Positions 19,301 through 27,746 are shown, numbered from the stretch's first letter. The stretch: 64,000 nt of DNA from Minicystis rosea (GCA_001931535.1 CP016211.1:4058501-4122500), one strand, 5' to 3'. The notes: generated from the sequence alone by a model not told the origin. Made by a program: numbers and translations.

Positions 19301-20763
19301 GGATACGAGAGCCCCGCCACCACGCCGGTCGCCACGGTCCCGAGCAACGCCTCCGGATCGGCGGCCGTCGCCAGCTTGTCTTTGATGCTCGCCTCGGTGA
19401 GCTCGACCATCGCCCGCTGGAGCCGCGCGTCGGCGTGAAGCCCCGGCGCGAGCCCGAGCCCGAGCTGCGTGAACGCGCGGTACCGCACCGGCTCCGCGCC
19501 CTCGAGCGCGCGCATGGCCGCGACGTGCGCGAGCCCCATCTCGGTGACCTTCCGGTACGCCGCGCTCTCCGCCGGATCGAGCCCGGATGCCTCCCCGCGC
19601 TCCGCGAGCAGCGCCGGCAGGTACGACCACGCCGTCCGCGTCTGCTCCACGAGCCGCACCGTCGCCTCGTAGCGGCCGAGCCACTCCGCGAACGGCAGCC
19701 CGCCCGCGCGCGCCGCCCCGCCCGCATCCCGCGCGAGCGCCCCCGCCAACCGATTCGCGTGCACGAGATCGCGCCGCCCCTCCATCGGCGGCGCCCGCAG
19801 CGGCTCGCAACCTTTCGGCCGCGCGAACAGCGCCGTCACATCCTCGCGCCGATCCGCTGCGATGCCTTCGAGCACCCGCGCCCCCCGCGTCTCCCAAGCC
19901 GCGCGCCCATCGCGCGCCGTGAGCACCACGAGCAACGCTCCATACGGCGTCTCGTTCGCGTCGGGCGCCGGCACCGCGCCCGCCGGAGCCGCTGCCTTCG
20001 CTCCGTGCGGCGCCGCCGGATCGAGCACCAGCCCCGCAGCGCCGAGGAGCTGGAGCGCGTACCGCGCCCGCAGCACAGGCTCCGTGAGCGGCCCCTCGGC
20101 CGGCACCAAGCTCGCGAGCTTCTCCGCCTCGCGGGCCGCATCGACGTACCGAAACGCGCCCGCCGCATCGAACGCCGCGCGCACCGCCCGCGCCATCGCC
20201 ACGTCCCCTTCGAGGTGCGCGAGCGCTCCATCGTCGCGAACCACCGGGCGCAGACCGGCCAGAAACGGGGCCAATGGGTCCGCAGGAAAGAGCTGCGTGA
20301 CCTCGTTCGCTCCGCGCCCCGCCGGACGAACACGCACGACATGCGACACGCCCGCGGCGCGGGCCATCGCGAGGAGAAGCTCCTCCGCCGCCATCGCGCT
20401 CGGCGCCGGCAGCTCCGCGCTCGTGACGACACGGAGCCCACCGCTCGCGGGCGCCGCCGCCCCTCCTTCGGCGAGCACGACGGCACCGTCCGCCTTCGCC
20501 TCCCGGAGCGCGTGAAACAACCGCGCCCAAGGATCGGCCGCGTCGCGCGCAGCCCGTGCGGCGGCGTACTCGGCGACGAGCTTTTCCTCGGCGGCGTCGT
20601 CCTTCACCTGCGCCGCGAGGCGGCGCTCGCAGGCATCGAGGTGGTCCGGCTGGCACGCGCCGGTGTCGAGCGGCGGCGGCGCAGGGGCCGCGCCACACCC
20701 CGGAGCCAGCGCGGCGAGGACGGCGCCGGCAACCAGCACCCGAGCAAAACGGCGAGCAGACAC
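16381..20763 (-). CDS. Giant helical lipoprotein (1460 aa)
   Basis: Begins at GTG 20763 (VSARRFARVLVAG), giving a short basic leader and the lipobox LAPGC. The open frame continues about 580 bases further upstream, but only because the 42-bp repeats there lack stops. The mature protein is Ala/Leu/Glu-rich with long helices and TPR-like spacing, and a basic insert (KGGKRGAKRGR) near the middle. No enzyme motif is recognised. It is probably a periplasmic or outer-membrane-anchored scaffold. It is transcribed away from the repeat array and is convergent with the toxin-antitoxin pair, ending 22 bases from the toxin stop. Confidence 0.8.
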   Translation of the reverse strand: MSARRFARVLVAGAVLAALAPGCGAAPAPPPLDTGACQPDHLDACERRLAAQVKDDAAEEKLVAEYAAARAARDAADPWARLFHALREAKADGAVVLAEGGAAAPASGGLRVVTSAELPAPSAMAAEELLLAMARAAGVSHVVRVRPAGRGANEVTQLFPADPLAPFLAGLRPVVRDDGALAHLEGDVAMARAVRAAFDAAGAFRYVDAAREAEKLASLVPAEGPLTEPVLRARYALQLLGAAGLVLDPAAPHGAKAAAPAGAVPAPDANETPYGALLVVLTARDGRAAWETRGARVLEGIAADRREDVTALFARPKGCEPLRAPPMEGRRDLVHANRLAGALARDAGGAARAGGLPFAEWLGRYEATVRLVEQTRTAWSYLPALLAERGEASGLDPAESAAYRKVTEMGLAHVAAMRALEGAEPVRYRAFTQLGLGLAPGLHADARLQRAMVELTEASIKDKLATAADPEALLGTVATGVVAGLSYPPALQEAHFGALQGAVTAKLKGDLTTRTGWGVAALYAADALYRIVADARPDLDGSASQIVRALGGPGVEQPALAALAGAAARYAALAAAHKLDPTVTRAEKIPPERRAAREGLHAALAGLGAPGEAPSNVLDDLTELADGLAATLSMAIAEGAAAKKSAAEASGDGGRAKGGKRGAKRGRDATEGRPAAAVCGPKPTVAIDAATRRALARLGDVRRRILGHPRYKEGDGAWIRRARLVTTILSDAMDLAIASDTRKPPVFTVTAAEAEKAWRDSIGREGERGLSVATAASGGYALLRTFAGSASAEAFVKQGGRDLRQLAQGLLALFQDDASGGPAMGTALLRALAGAKGIGAGTGEDVGAALVAYADWLYGRGQQEQADLCMLAAMVAGSIAHKPPPKDAAALAAKHGSRIAWALRMMSEIRKDPKDGLPDPAVYAEGLRRATDDACQAADADATLAVVTALRDFAAGKRKEARAALDGVLERADAHGLGVPRMVYRYDEKTASKVFSVDIGISYGSGILLAGNSFELGLAARSGGEPEGSLSASLVPPDTSKAGEDAARYYVYTAAIATVYHLLDGDLDRAVASGRRAVGALSSGVRLGARRLRSERPAAWGEDAREILVIAAQLAADAGMPFLAGDLWTVVRQGFADTLDDKAVAGMLDHPPLGLGGIAEMPKVIARAQRSLAVLAEPLPCTDAKVELGAFDEVSCDAYPLALSLRAADALKKLPRLHRSPETTARCGSLKSLDAFLAGVARGTYDPDAFTRAVEALRAAGKTDDAAVLLSRQRRPDHCSATLVSAARALGRSPLFGPSLRADLLSLAVNCTAVAGGAEVDADVMALDEETSRLPDPARNLKLLLSVADLAVTRDRWASLGKLTDRPDFLSRWLRVHPNAAAVALVLDHAAAVMRGQPVALDRTKPTFHLLCETFPSTERAEMCTQAAALRKAEGSAAERERTAKEAVRRMVASAVGKGK

Positions 20764-21356
20764 GGACGGCACGATACACGCGAACCCGCCACACGGCGGA
20801 GCGCCGGGTAGGCCGGCCCTCACCTCCCACGCGGATCCGGCATCTGCGGGACGCCTCGCACGGCGAAGCGCGCCGTCCCGCATCTGCAGGACGCTTCGTG
20901 CGACGGAGCATGCACCGTCCTGCATCTGCAGGACGCTTCGTGCGACGGAGCATGCACCGTCCTGCATCTGCAGGACGCTTCGTGCGACGGAGCATGCACC
21001 GTCCTGCATCTGCAGGACGCTTCGTGCGACGTAGCATGCGCCGTCCTGCATCTGCGGGACGCTTCGTGCGACGTAGCATGCGCCGTCCTGCATCTGCGGG
21101 ACACCTCGTGGGACGACGCATGCGCCGTCCTGCACTCGCGGAACGTCGCGTGCGACGAAGAATGCGCTGCCCCGCCGTCCGTGGAGCCGCCGCGCGTGCT
21201 GCGGAGCGTGCGGTGGATGGCTCCGATGTGTGTGTACGCCGTCGAGCCCTGAAGCGGGTGAAGCGCCGTCAAGATCGTGCGGGGCACGTTGACGAGGGCG
21301 ATCTCGATGCTTCACCTCGCCCGGTCCACCACGACACTCGAACAAGGGAGGAGAGC
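20764..21356. other. Divergent promoter region containing repeat array
   Basis: 593 bp between the giant lipoprotein gene and the divergent gene at 21357. More than half is the 42-bp tandem array. The remaining 180 bases (21175-21356) must contain the promoter of the plus gene, but no clear -10/-35 pair was seen. Confidence 0.5.
20841..21174. repeat. About eight tandem 42-bp units with phased 20-bp dyads
   Basis: The first unit has 40 bases and the rest 42. Units begin at 20841, 20881, 20923, 20965, 21007, 21049, 21091 and 21133 (the last is degenerate). Units 2-4 are identical and the outer ones diverge. Each junction forms a dyad, CGTCCTGCA-TC-TGCAGGACG, for example at 20916-20935. It is perfect at the inner junctions and has one mismatch at the outer ones. 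The period equals four turns of B-DNA, so all dyads lie on one face. Because 42 is a multiple of three, several frames are open across the array. Confidence 0.9.
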
Positions 21357-22040
21357 ATGCCGGTAGGACCCGACAGCTCGCCGCGCATCATGCGGCGGGC
21401 GCTGAGCTATTCGATAGGTGCGCTCGCGGCGGCGAGCGCGGCGGACGTCGATCGCAGCGACGACGATCGGACGTTCTTCAAGGCCGAGAAGGCCAAGCTG
21501 GAGACCATCGCGGCCGCGCTCCGCGATGCGGATCGGGCGCTCACCGATTTCGACTTGGGGCCGGGGACGGTGCAGCAAGCACAGGTGAGCTTGGGCGACG
21601 AAGTGCTCGACCGCGGGCTGCGCAACGGCAACACGCGGACGAAGCTCGCGCTCCGCGGTACGGGCGGGCTCGACGCCACGCACGTGTTCGGCGCGCGGGT
21701 CGACGATTTGATCCGGGCGCCGGTCGCGCGGGAGCCGAGCCTGGTGCTCGACGCGGTGGCCCGGCTCGATCACCTGCCCGACTTCGCCGAGAAGGCCGCC
21801 GTCAAGGACGACCTCACCCTCCGGGCCAAGCAACAGGAGGGCTTCCTCGCGGTGCGCGACGCCGGCGACGCGGAGGAGACGAAGCTGAAGAGCGTCGTCA
21901 CCAAGCTCGTCGTCGACGGCGCCCTGGCGCTGTCGGCGCTGCGCGGCGCGCTCGAGAGCCGCTTCCCGCGCCAGAGGGTCTACCAGGCGAAGTTCTTCTA
22001 CGAGCCGCCCCGCCGGAAGCAGGACGACAGCGACGAGTGA
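21357..22040 (+). CDS. Hypothetical protein, 227 aa
   Basis: ATG 21357 is preceded by GGGAGGAG (21346-21353), a strong Shine-Dalgarno sequence, so the open frame reaching back through the repeats is not used. The protein is soluble, helical and charged: RRALSYSIGALAAASAADVD, then helices such as KAEKAKLETIAAALRDADRAL and DDLTLRAKQQEGFLAVRD. The C-terminus is basic and acidic (PRRKQDDSDE). No leader and no recognised domain. It is divergent from the giant lipoprotein, sharing the repeat-array region, and followed by a strong hairpin at 22051. Confidence 0.75.
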   Translation: MPVGPDSSPRIMRRALSYSIGALAAASAADVDRSDDDRTFFKAEKAKLETIAAALRDADRALTDFDLGPGTVQQAQVSLGDEVLDRGLRNGNTRTKLALRGTGGLDATHVFGARVDDLIRAPVAREPSLVLDAVARLDHLPDFAEKAAVKDDLTLRAKQQEGFLAVRDAGDAEETKLKSVVTKLVVDGALALSALRGALESRFPRQRVYQAKFFYEPPRRKQDDSDE

Positions 22041-22050
22041 GCGCTCGCCC

Positions 22051-22080
22051 GGGCTTCGCGGGTCCGCGCCCGCGAAGCCC
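22051..22080 (+). terminator. Terminator hairpin
   Basis: Perfect 12-bp stem GGGCTTCGCGGG / CCCGCGAAGCCC with a six-base loop, ten bases after the stop at 22040. Confidence 0.7.
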
Positions 22081-22196
22081 CATCCTCGATGCGTGACGCG
22101 CAACTCCGCGGGCTCAGGTCGTGACCGAGAAAGCCAACGTCAGGCCCGAAGCGGTGCGACGCCGATGAGGGCTTGGGTGGTCCGGGGTATGGGAGG

Positions 22197-22221
22197 CTCC
22201 ACGGAGCTTTGCTCCGTGGAG
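22197..22221 (-). terminator. Terminator hairpin for small lipoprotein gene
   Basis: Perfect 11-bp stem CTCCACGGAGC / GCTCCGTGGAG with a TTT loop, 29 bases beyond the stop (22251) of the minus-strand lipoprotein gene. Confidence 0.65.
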
Positions 22222-22250
22222 GGAAAGGGGCAGCGCCCATTTCCTGTGAC

Positions 22251-22454
22251 TCAGCGCGGAGAGGGCTGCGGCGGCGCGGGCTTGGCGGACGAAGCGGAAG
22301 CCGACGGGATGACGGACGCCGCCGGAGGCGCGGTGGACGAGGGCACGGGTGGGTTCACCTGGTTGAATCCACACATCTCCTGCTTCGGCGCGCAGCCGAG
22401 CGACCAGGCCAGCAGCGCGACGGCACGAGGGGCTCGAAGCAGCGAAGGGCGCAT
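22251..22454 (-). CDS. Small lipoprotein
   Basis: 67 residues from ATG 22454. The leader MRPSLLRAPRAVALLAWSLGC ends in a lipobox Cys at residue 21. The mature part has one more Cys (KQEMCGF) and a Pro/Ser/Ala-rich tail. The frame is open far upstream, but only this part is leader-like; a start at about 22493 is a weaker alternative. It has no domain and is followed by a strong hairpin. Short Pro/Ser lipoproteins of this kind are common in myxobacteria and are usually of unknown function. Confidence 0.55.
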   Translation of the reverse strand: MRPSLLRAPRAVALLAWSLGCAPKQEMCGFNQVNPPVPSSTAPPAASVIPSASASSAKPAPPQPSPR

Positions 22455-22623
22455 CCTCGACGATCCATACGCTCGTCGAGGGATTCCCCGCATGAAAATC
22501 GCGCGGCTCGCGGCTCGTTCGATGGTTGGCCGGTCGCGGCGGTGGGGCGTGCCCCGGCGACTCGGACGTCGTTCGGGGCGGAGGCACCGTTGACAACGAC
22601 GGCGCGGTCTCGATGTAGCGGCC

Positions 22624-23457
22624 ATGGCGCGAACATCGACTCGGCAACGTTCAGCTTTCCCTGCCAAGATTCCGCGCGCGGTTCGGGCGCGCGCGGGACG
22701 CACAGCGACCGAGCGGACACCGCTCGCGATGCGGACCTTCGGGCTCTCCGTCGACGAAGCGACGAGGGCGCACGTGCGCCAGAGCCTCGGCCGCAAGCTC
22801 GGCAAGTTCGCGCGCCACATCGAGCGGCTCACGGTGCGCTTCACCGACGTGAACGGGCCGCGCGGCGGCAAGGACGTCGAGTGCGACATCAAGGTGGTGC
22901 TGAGCGGGCACCGCAGCGTGGTCTACCAGATGCGCGGTCACGAGCCGCGCGAGACGCTCGACCGGGCGACCTCGGGCCTCGTGCGCGCGGTGCAGAGCGC
23001 CGTCGAGCGCGTCCCGCGGCGCTCTGCGGGGCGTCCGCCTCCGCGGGCTCCGAAGCGCGCGGCGCGCCCCAAGCGAGGCGCGGCCCCGAAGCGGCTCCCG
23101 CATCCGTCGCCCGAAGGCGCGTTCATCGGGCGGCGCGTGGGCCGGAGCGCCGAGAACCTCGAAGCCGCGCTGGAGCGGCCCGAGAAAGAGCGGCGCGACT
23201 TCCCCGTCGACACGGCCGAGCCGGGCCGGAGCGCGACGGATCGAAAGGCCGGCGGCGGCTCGACGGCGCGTCGCAACACCAAGCGGCGCACGTCGCGCGC
23301 GGTCGCGACGCTCGAAGACTCGGCGCTCGATCGCCCGACGCGCAAGTCCACCCGCAAGAGCGCGAACCGCGCCAAGCAGGGATCGAAGCTCCAGCGGCGC
23401 AAGGTCCGCGAGACGACCCAGCCGAAGGCGCGCGCGCAGAAGGCGAACCCGCGCTGA
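22624..23457 (+). CDS. HPF/RaiA-like protein with long basic tail
   Basis: 277 residues from ATG 22624; ATG 22729 (MRTFGLSVDE) would remove a basic 35-residue lead. Residues 36-125 match the ribosome hibernation factor fold: helix TRAHVRQSLGRKLGKFARHI, strand LTVRFTDVNGPRGGKDVECD, strand IKVVLSGHRSVVYQMRGHE, then a second helix. The family binds the 30S subunit at the mRNA/tRNA site and silences or protects ribosomes. The remaining 150 residues are not the usual dimerisation domain. They are Arg/Lys/Ala-rich and low-complexity (RKSTRKSANRAKQGSKLQRR), histone-like, and could bind RNA or DNA. It stands alone between divergent and convergent neighbours. Confidence 0.75.
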   Translation: MARTSTRQRSAFPAKIPRAVRARAGRTATERTPLAMRTFGLSVDEATRAHVRQSLGRKLGKFARHIERLTVRFTDVNGPRGGKDVECDIKVVLSGHRSVVYQMRGHEPRETLDRATSGLVRAVQSAVERVPRRSAGRPPPRAPKRAARPKRGAAPKRLPHPSPEGAFIGRRVGRSAENLEAALERPEKERRDFPVDTAEPGRSATDRKAGGGSTARRNTKRRTSRAVATLEDSALDRPTRKSTRKSANRAKQGSKLQRRKVRETTQPKARAQKANPR

Positions 23458-23569
23458 GCGCGCGGCGAGGCGCGGCGGACGATGCGGGCGAGCGGCCGAG
23501 CGGCAAAGGCAGGCGTGTGCTGATCACGCGGCGTGCGCCGGCGTTGCAGCGAGGTGCGCGAGCGAAGGG

Positions 23570-25471
23570 TCAGGCGCGCGTGAGGGCTTCGTGCTCGGCG
23601 GAGGCGGCCTGCGCTTCTTCTTCGGCGAGGGCTTCGTGCTCCGCAGAGGGGTCGTCCGCGGAGGCGCCGGCTTGGGCGAAGGCGGCGAGCACGCGTGGGG
23701 CGACGGCTTCGAGCCAAGTGCGGAGCTCGGCGTCCTGCCGCACGACGTCCTTGAGGCGCTCGATCTCGGGCGCGCTCACGGCCTCGGGGTGCGCGGCAGC
23801 GATGGCCAGATCGGCGAGCGTCTCGTCGCGCAGCGGGAGCGAGAGATCCTCGCTGCGTGCCGCGGCGAGGCGCGCGGCGGCGGTGAGATCGCCGCGGCGC
23901 GCGTGCTCGGCGAGCGTGACCCGGAGGTCGGCGAGCGCGCGGCGGGGGTAGCTCGGGAACGATGTCGCGAGCACGTCCATTTCGGCGCGCGCCTCGGCAT
24001 GGGCATCGGTCACGGCGAGGAGCAGCGCACGCTCGGCGACGAGATCGGGGAGCAAGACGGCCGACGCCACGTTGCGCACGCCGGCTTGCGCCGTCACGGC
24101 GGCGATGCCGCGCTCGCACCAAGTGAGGGCCTTCTCGAAGGTGGCGCGCTGCTCGTGGAAATACGCGAGCATGAGCGCCGCCTGCCCGACGACGAGCGGC
24201 GCCGGTAGGCGCACCAGCGCTTCGAGCTGGGCCTCGGCGTCCTCCTCGGCGCGGGCGAGCGCCCGCGACGCCGCGAAGAGCGCGCGCTCCATGCGCCGGT
24301 TGCGCCGCGCCACGGTCACCATCGCCCCCGCCATGACGGCCATCACGACCACGGCGGGCATGACGGAGCCGAGGGCGGATACCCACGTCGAGACCTCCTC
24401 GGCGGGAAAATCCTCCGGATCCGGCGCGGAGCGCATGGGACGCGCGGGGTCCGCGGGGTTCAGGACGTGCCACACGGCCAGGAAGCCCATGATGAGGGCC
24501 ACCCAGACCGCGAGCACCTTCGCCATCCGCCGGCCCACCGGCGCGGCGGCCTTGCCGCGCGAGCGCTCCTCGGCGGCGCGGCGCAGATCGGGCGCGATGG
24601 AGGCGTCGTTCGGCGCGGCCTCGGCGGACGGCGGCTCGCCGGCGATCGGGCTCGCCGTCGCGGCCGCGAACCGCGCCGCCGCGGGAGAGATGGTCGCCAT
24701 CCAGCCGGCGAGGGCCGGCTCGGCGTCGCGCGGCGAAGGCTTGCGGTAGACGCTCTCGGAGGTCACGCGGAGCATGCGCTGGTAGGCGCGGATCACGGCG
24801 CGCTCGCGCGGCGCGGTGCGCTCGAGGAGGAGGCGACGCTCCGCAGTGAGGTGCGCGGCCAAGGCGGCGCGGTCCCCTGCTCGTTCCAGCACGACGGCCT
24901 CCGCGACCTCGGCCCGCGCGAGCGCGTCCATGGTGGCGTCCGGCGCGGCCCGCACGGCCGCGATGTCGGCGCGCGCGAGCGAAGCCTCGCCCTTCGCCGC
25001 GAGGCTCAGCGCCCGGAGCGCGCGCGCGGCCTGCATCAAGGAGCCCTCCTGCACGCGCGTGAGGAACGACGGCCGGCGGGAGATGCCCCGCTCGGCGCGG
25101 GCGAGCGCCTCGTCGAGGTCGCCGCGCCGGAGCGCGATCTCGCCGCGCTGCACGTCGACGAGCCGGGCGACGTAGCTGTACGCGGGGCGGGCCTCCACTT
25201 CATCGAGCGCCTCTTCGGCCTCGGCGACGCGGCCCGCCTGCGCATGGTTGATCGCGGCGTTGAGGCGCTCGACGGCGCCGCCCATGATCCCCGCCCTGCG
25301 CCCGTAGAGCATCACCACGACGCCCCACACGATGGCGATGGCCCCGACGGCCGAGGTCCGGAGCGCGATCCAGCTCACGAGCCCATAGGCGCAGAGACCG
25401 AGGCCGAGGAGATACGCACGCCGCGCCATGCTGCGCGCGAGCGAGGAGTGAAGAGGACGCGGGGTCGCCAT
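23570..25471 (-). CDS. TPR-containing membrane protein
   Basis: 633 residues with a basic N-terminus. Hydrophobic segments lie at about 17-57 (two helices), 315-333 (VLAVWVALIMGFLAVW) and 370-388 (VMPAVVVMAVMAGAMVTV). Between and after them are TPR-like helical repeats (AAINHAQAGRVAEAEEALDEVEA, EQRATFEKALTWCERGIAAV). The tail is Glu/Ala-rich and carries a short duplication of EHEAL. It is probably an inner-membrane scaffold for protein interactions. No enzymatic motif. Convergent with the HPF-like gene. Confidence 0.8.
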   Translation of the reverse strand: MATPRPLHSSLARSMARRAYLLGLGLCAYGLVSWIALRTSAVGAIAIVWGVVVMLYGRRAGIMGGAVERLNAAINHAQAGRVAEAEEALDEVEARPAYSYVARLVDVQRGEIALRRGDLDEALARAERGISRRPSFLTRVQEGSLMQAARALRALSLAAKGEASLARADIAAVRAAPDATMDALARAEVAEAVVLERAGDRAALAAHLTAERRLLLERTAPRERAVIRAYQRMLRVTSESVYRKPSPRDAEPALAGWMATISPAAARFAAATASPIAGEPPSAEAAPNDASIAPDLRRAAEERSRGKAAAPVGRRMAKVLAVWVALIMGFLAVWHVLNPADPARPMRSAPDPEDFPAEEVSTWVSALGSVMPAVVVMAVMAGAMVTVARRNRRMERALFAASRALARAEEDAEAQLEALVRLPAPLVVGQAALMLAYFHEQRATFEKALTWCERGIAAVTAQAGVRNVASAVLLPDLVAERALLLAVTDAHAEARAEMDVLATSFPSYPRRALADLRVTLAEHARRGDLTAAARLAAARSEDLSLPLRDETLADLAIAAAHPEAVSAPEIERLKDVVRQDAELRTWLEAVAPRVLAAFAQAGASADDPSAEHEALAEEEAQAASAEHEALTRA

Positions 25472-25737
25472 CGCGCCGCAGGGTACGCGGCGGCGGCGAC
25501 CTGGGACAGCGCGAGCGATCAGGCCGTGACGATGCGTGCGTCACGCCACGGTTTTTCCGCGGTGGCGTGCATCGAAGCGGCAACCTCACCGACGAGCACG
25601 ACGATGGCGTCGACGCTGCCCCTTCGCTCCGCGCGCTCGCGCATCTTGCAGCGGCCGCGGCATCTCTGGTCCCATCGCTCCATGCGCGCCTGCCGACCCG
25701 CGTTGCCGCTCACCTCGCGCCGGAGGCGGTGAGCGCG

Positions 25738-26274
25738 ATGTCGGGCGTGTTCCGAGACGAGCTGGAAGCGGCGCGGATGCGCGCCGAGGCGCTCCAGGAG
25801 ACGAACGACGAGTTGCGGAGCGAGCTCGAGCGGCTGCGCGGGCAGGCGCCGGCGGGCGCGACGGCGACGGCGGCGAAGGAGCGAGGCGCGGATCCGGAGC
25901 TGTCGAGGCTCTCGGAGAGCACGCTCGACATGCTCGATCGTCTGGTCGGCCCGGAGAGCAAGCCCGGGGAGCTGCTCTCGGTGCAGCAGATCGGCGCGCT
26001 GCAACGGATCGGCGACGATCCTCCGAGCCCGCTCGGGCCGGCGCGCCAGGTCGAGCCCGAGCCGATGTCCGCGCAGGAGCACGCGCCCCCCTACGAGACG
26101 GCAGGCGCCGACGCGGACGGGATGCTGGAAGCCGTGCAGCGCGCCGACGAGCGCCGGCTGCGCGACGAGCACCGCGAGCTGAGAAAGCTGCGTCGCCTGC
26201 GCGCGCGGGTGCCGGTGTGGGGCGTGCTCGTGTTCGTCGCCGGGGTGATCGTCGGGCTTTTGCTGCGTGGGTGA
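25738..26274 (+). CDS. Tail-anchored coiled-coil protein
   Basis: 178 residues from ATG 25738, preceded by GGAGG. The frame is open to 25567, but the extra part looks non-coding. Residues 5-40 form a coiled coil (DELEAARMRAEALQETNDEL), followed by a Pro-rich linker. A basic helix (ADERRLRDEHRELRKLRRLR) precedes a single TM helix at the extreme C-terminus (VPVWGVLVFVAGVIVGLLL), which makes it tail-anchored with the bulk in the cytoplasm. Function unknown. It lies 53 bases before the radical SAM gene on the same strand. Confidence 0.7.
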   Translation: MSGVFRDELEAARMRAEALQETNDELRSELERLRGQAPAGATATAAKERGADPELSRLSESTLDMLDRLVGPESKPGELLSVQQIGALQRIGDDPPSPLGPARQVEPEPMSAQEHAPPYETAGADADGMLEAVQRADERRLRDEHRELRKLRRLRARVPVWGVLVFVAGVIVGLLLRG

Positions 26275-26327
26275 GGCATGGCGCCGCCGTTGTCGGCCGG
26301 CCCATGGACCGTGATACAACCGGCGTC

Positions 26328-27746
26328 ATGCAGATCGAGCTGATCGCCACTGCCAGCGAGGACTCGGCCATCCTCCCGCGCCTGGGCCTCGGCATCCTCG
26401 CTTCGCTGACACCGGCGGAGGACGAGGTCATCTACACCGACGACGTGGTCAAGCCCTTCGACTTGGCGAAGGACGTGAAGGACGTCGACCTCGTCGGCAT
26501 CAGCGTCGACAGCAAGACGGCGCGGCGCTCGTACGAGATCGCGCAGGCCTATCGCCGCCGCGGGGTGAAGGTCGTGCTCGGCGGGATCCACCCCACCGCG
26601 GTGCCGGAGGAAGCGCTCCAGTTCGCGGACGCGGTGGTGCTCTCGGAGGCGGAGGACGCGTGGCCGGCACTCCTCGCCGACGTGAAGCGCGGCGAGCTCA
26701 AGCCGGTCTACAAGACGGAGCTGCCCGATCTCGCGCGGCGCCCAAACGCGCGGCGCGACCTGTTCCGCTCGAAGAAGTACATCCCCTTCCAGGTCGTGCA
26801 GACGATGCGCGGCTGCCCCTACCCCTGCGAGTTCTGCAGCGTGTCGACCGCCAACGGCACGACCATGCGCTTCCGGCCGGCGGACGAGGTGCTCGCGGAG
26901 CTCGGCACGCTCGGCAAGCTCATCATGTTCGGCGACGACAACGTGATGATCCACCGCGCCTACTCGAAGGATCTCTTCACGCGCATGATCCCGCTGCAAA
27001 AGCACTGGATCGGCCAGTGCTCGCTGGCGGCGGTGAAGCGCCTCGAGAACGTGAAGCTGATGGCGGAGAGCGGGTGCAAGGCGCTCTTCATCGGCTTCGA
27101 GAGCGTCGACGAGGAGACGGTGCGCTTCACGGGCAAGCGGCAGAACAAGCCCTCGCAGTACCAAGAGGTGATGTCGATGCTCCACGAGCACGGCATCTCC
27201 ACGTGGGGGAGCTTCGTGTTCGGCTTCGACACGGACGACAAGGAAGTCTTCGACCGCACCGTCGAGTTCGGCATCCAGATGAAGCTGACGATGGCGCTCT
27301 TCGCGCAGCTCACGCCCTACCCGGGGACGGCGCTCCACCGGCGGCTCAAGGCCGAGAAGCGCCTGACCGACGAGCGCTGGTGGCTGCGCCGCGATCACGA
27401 CGCGGGCTCGCCCTACTTCATCCCGGCGAAGATGACGCGCGAAGAGCTGCGCGAGGGCTGGGTGCGCGCGTGGAAGCGCTTCTACTCGCCGCGCGCCATC
27501 TGGGATCGGTGGACGCTCACGCGGCAGTCGAGCTGGATCCAGTCGCTCGGCTACTTCCCCCTCAACGTGATGCAGAACCGGCTGGCGAAGCTGAAGATCG
27601 AGGGCGGGATGCAGCGCTTCCGCGCCGGCGTGCACATCGAGGATCGGCCGGAGGATCGCCTGACCGTCGACGAGAACGCGACGCTGCCCGCCGATCCGCC
27701 GCGCCCGCGCGAGGACGGCCGGCGCGGGCTGCCCCTCGTGGGGTGA
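26328..27746 (+). CDS. B12-binding radical SAM enzyme
   Basis: 472 residues from ATG 26328; ATG 26304 is an alternative. Residues 1-130 are a Rossmann-like cobalamin-binding domain (DLVGISVDSKTARRSYEIA, VKVVLGGIHPTAVPEEAL). The 4Fe-4S motif CPYPCEFC follows near residue 165, then FGDDN, GFESVDEE and FGFDTDDKE, typical of the BchE/HpnJ-like family. The C-terminal part (TPYPGTALHRRLKAEKRL) is also family-typical. Such enzymes methylate or rearrange unactivated carbons, for example in hopanoid, porphyrin or secondary metabolism. No biosynthetic neighbours are present, so the substrate cannot be inferred. Confidence 0.93.
   Translation: MQIELIATASEDSAILPRLGLGILASLTPAEDEVIYTDDVVKPFDLAKDVKDVDLVGISVDSKTARRSYEIAQAYRRRGVKVVLGGIHPTAVPEEALQFADAVVLSEAEDAWPALLADVKRGELKPVYKTELPDLARRPNARRDLFRSKKYIPFQVVQTMRGCPYPCEFCSVSTANGTTMRFRPADEVLAELGTLGKLIMFGDDNVMIHRAYSKDLFTRMIPLQKHWIGQCSLAAVKRLENVKLMAESGCKALFIGFESVDEETVRFTGKRQNKPSQYQEVMSMLHEHGISTWGSFVFGFDTDDKEVFDRTVEFGIQMKLTMALFAQLTPYPGTALHRRLKAEKRLTDERWWLRRDHDAGSPYFIPAKMTREELREGWVRAWKRFYSPRAIWDRWTLTRQSSWIQSLGYFPLNVMQNRLAKLKIEGGMQRFRAGVHIEDRPEDRLTVDENATLPADPPRPREDGRRGLPLVG

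Noticed and set aside
15800-21121. Very long minus-strand ORF overlapping the giant lipoprotein in another frame
   Set aside because: Its composition is Arg/Gly/Ala-rich as expected from antisense or shifted high-GC frames. The lipoprotein frame has a leader, a lipobox and normal residue use.
20841-21174. CRISPR array
   Set aside because: Units are contiguous near-identical 42-bp repeats without unique spacers, and no cas genes are present.
20556-21356. N-terminal extension of the 227-residue protein through the repeats
   Set aside because: Open only because the 42-bp repeat has no stop. GGGAGGAG before ATG 21357 marks the real start.
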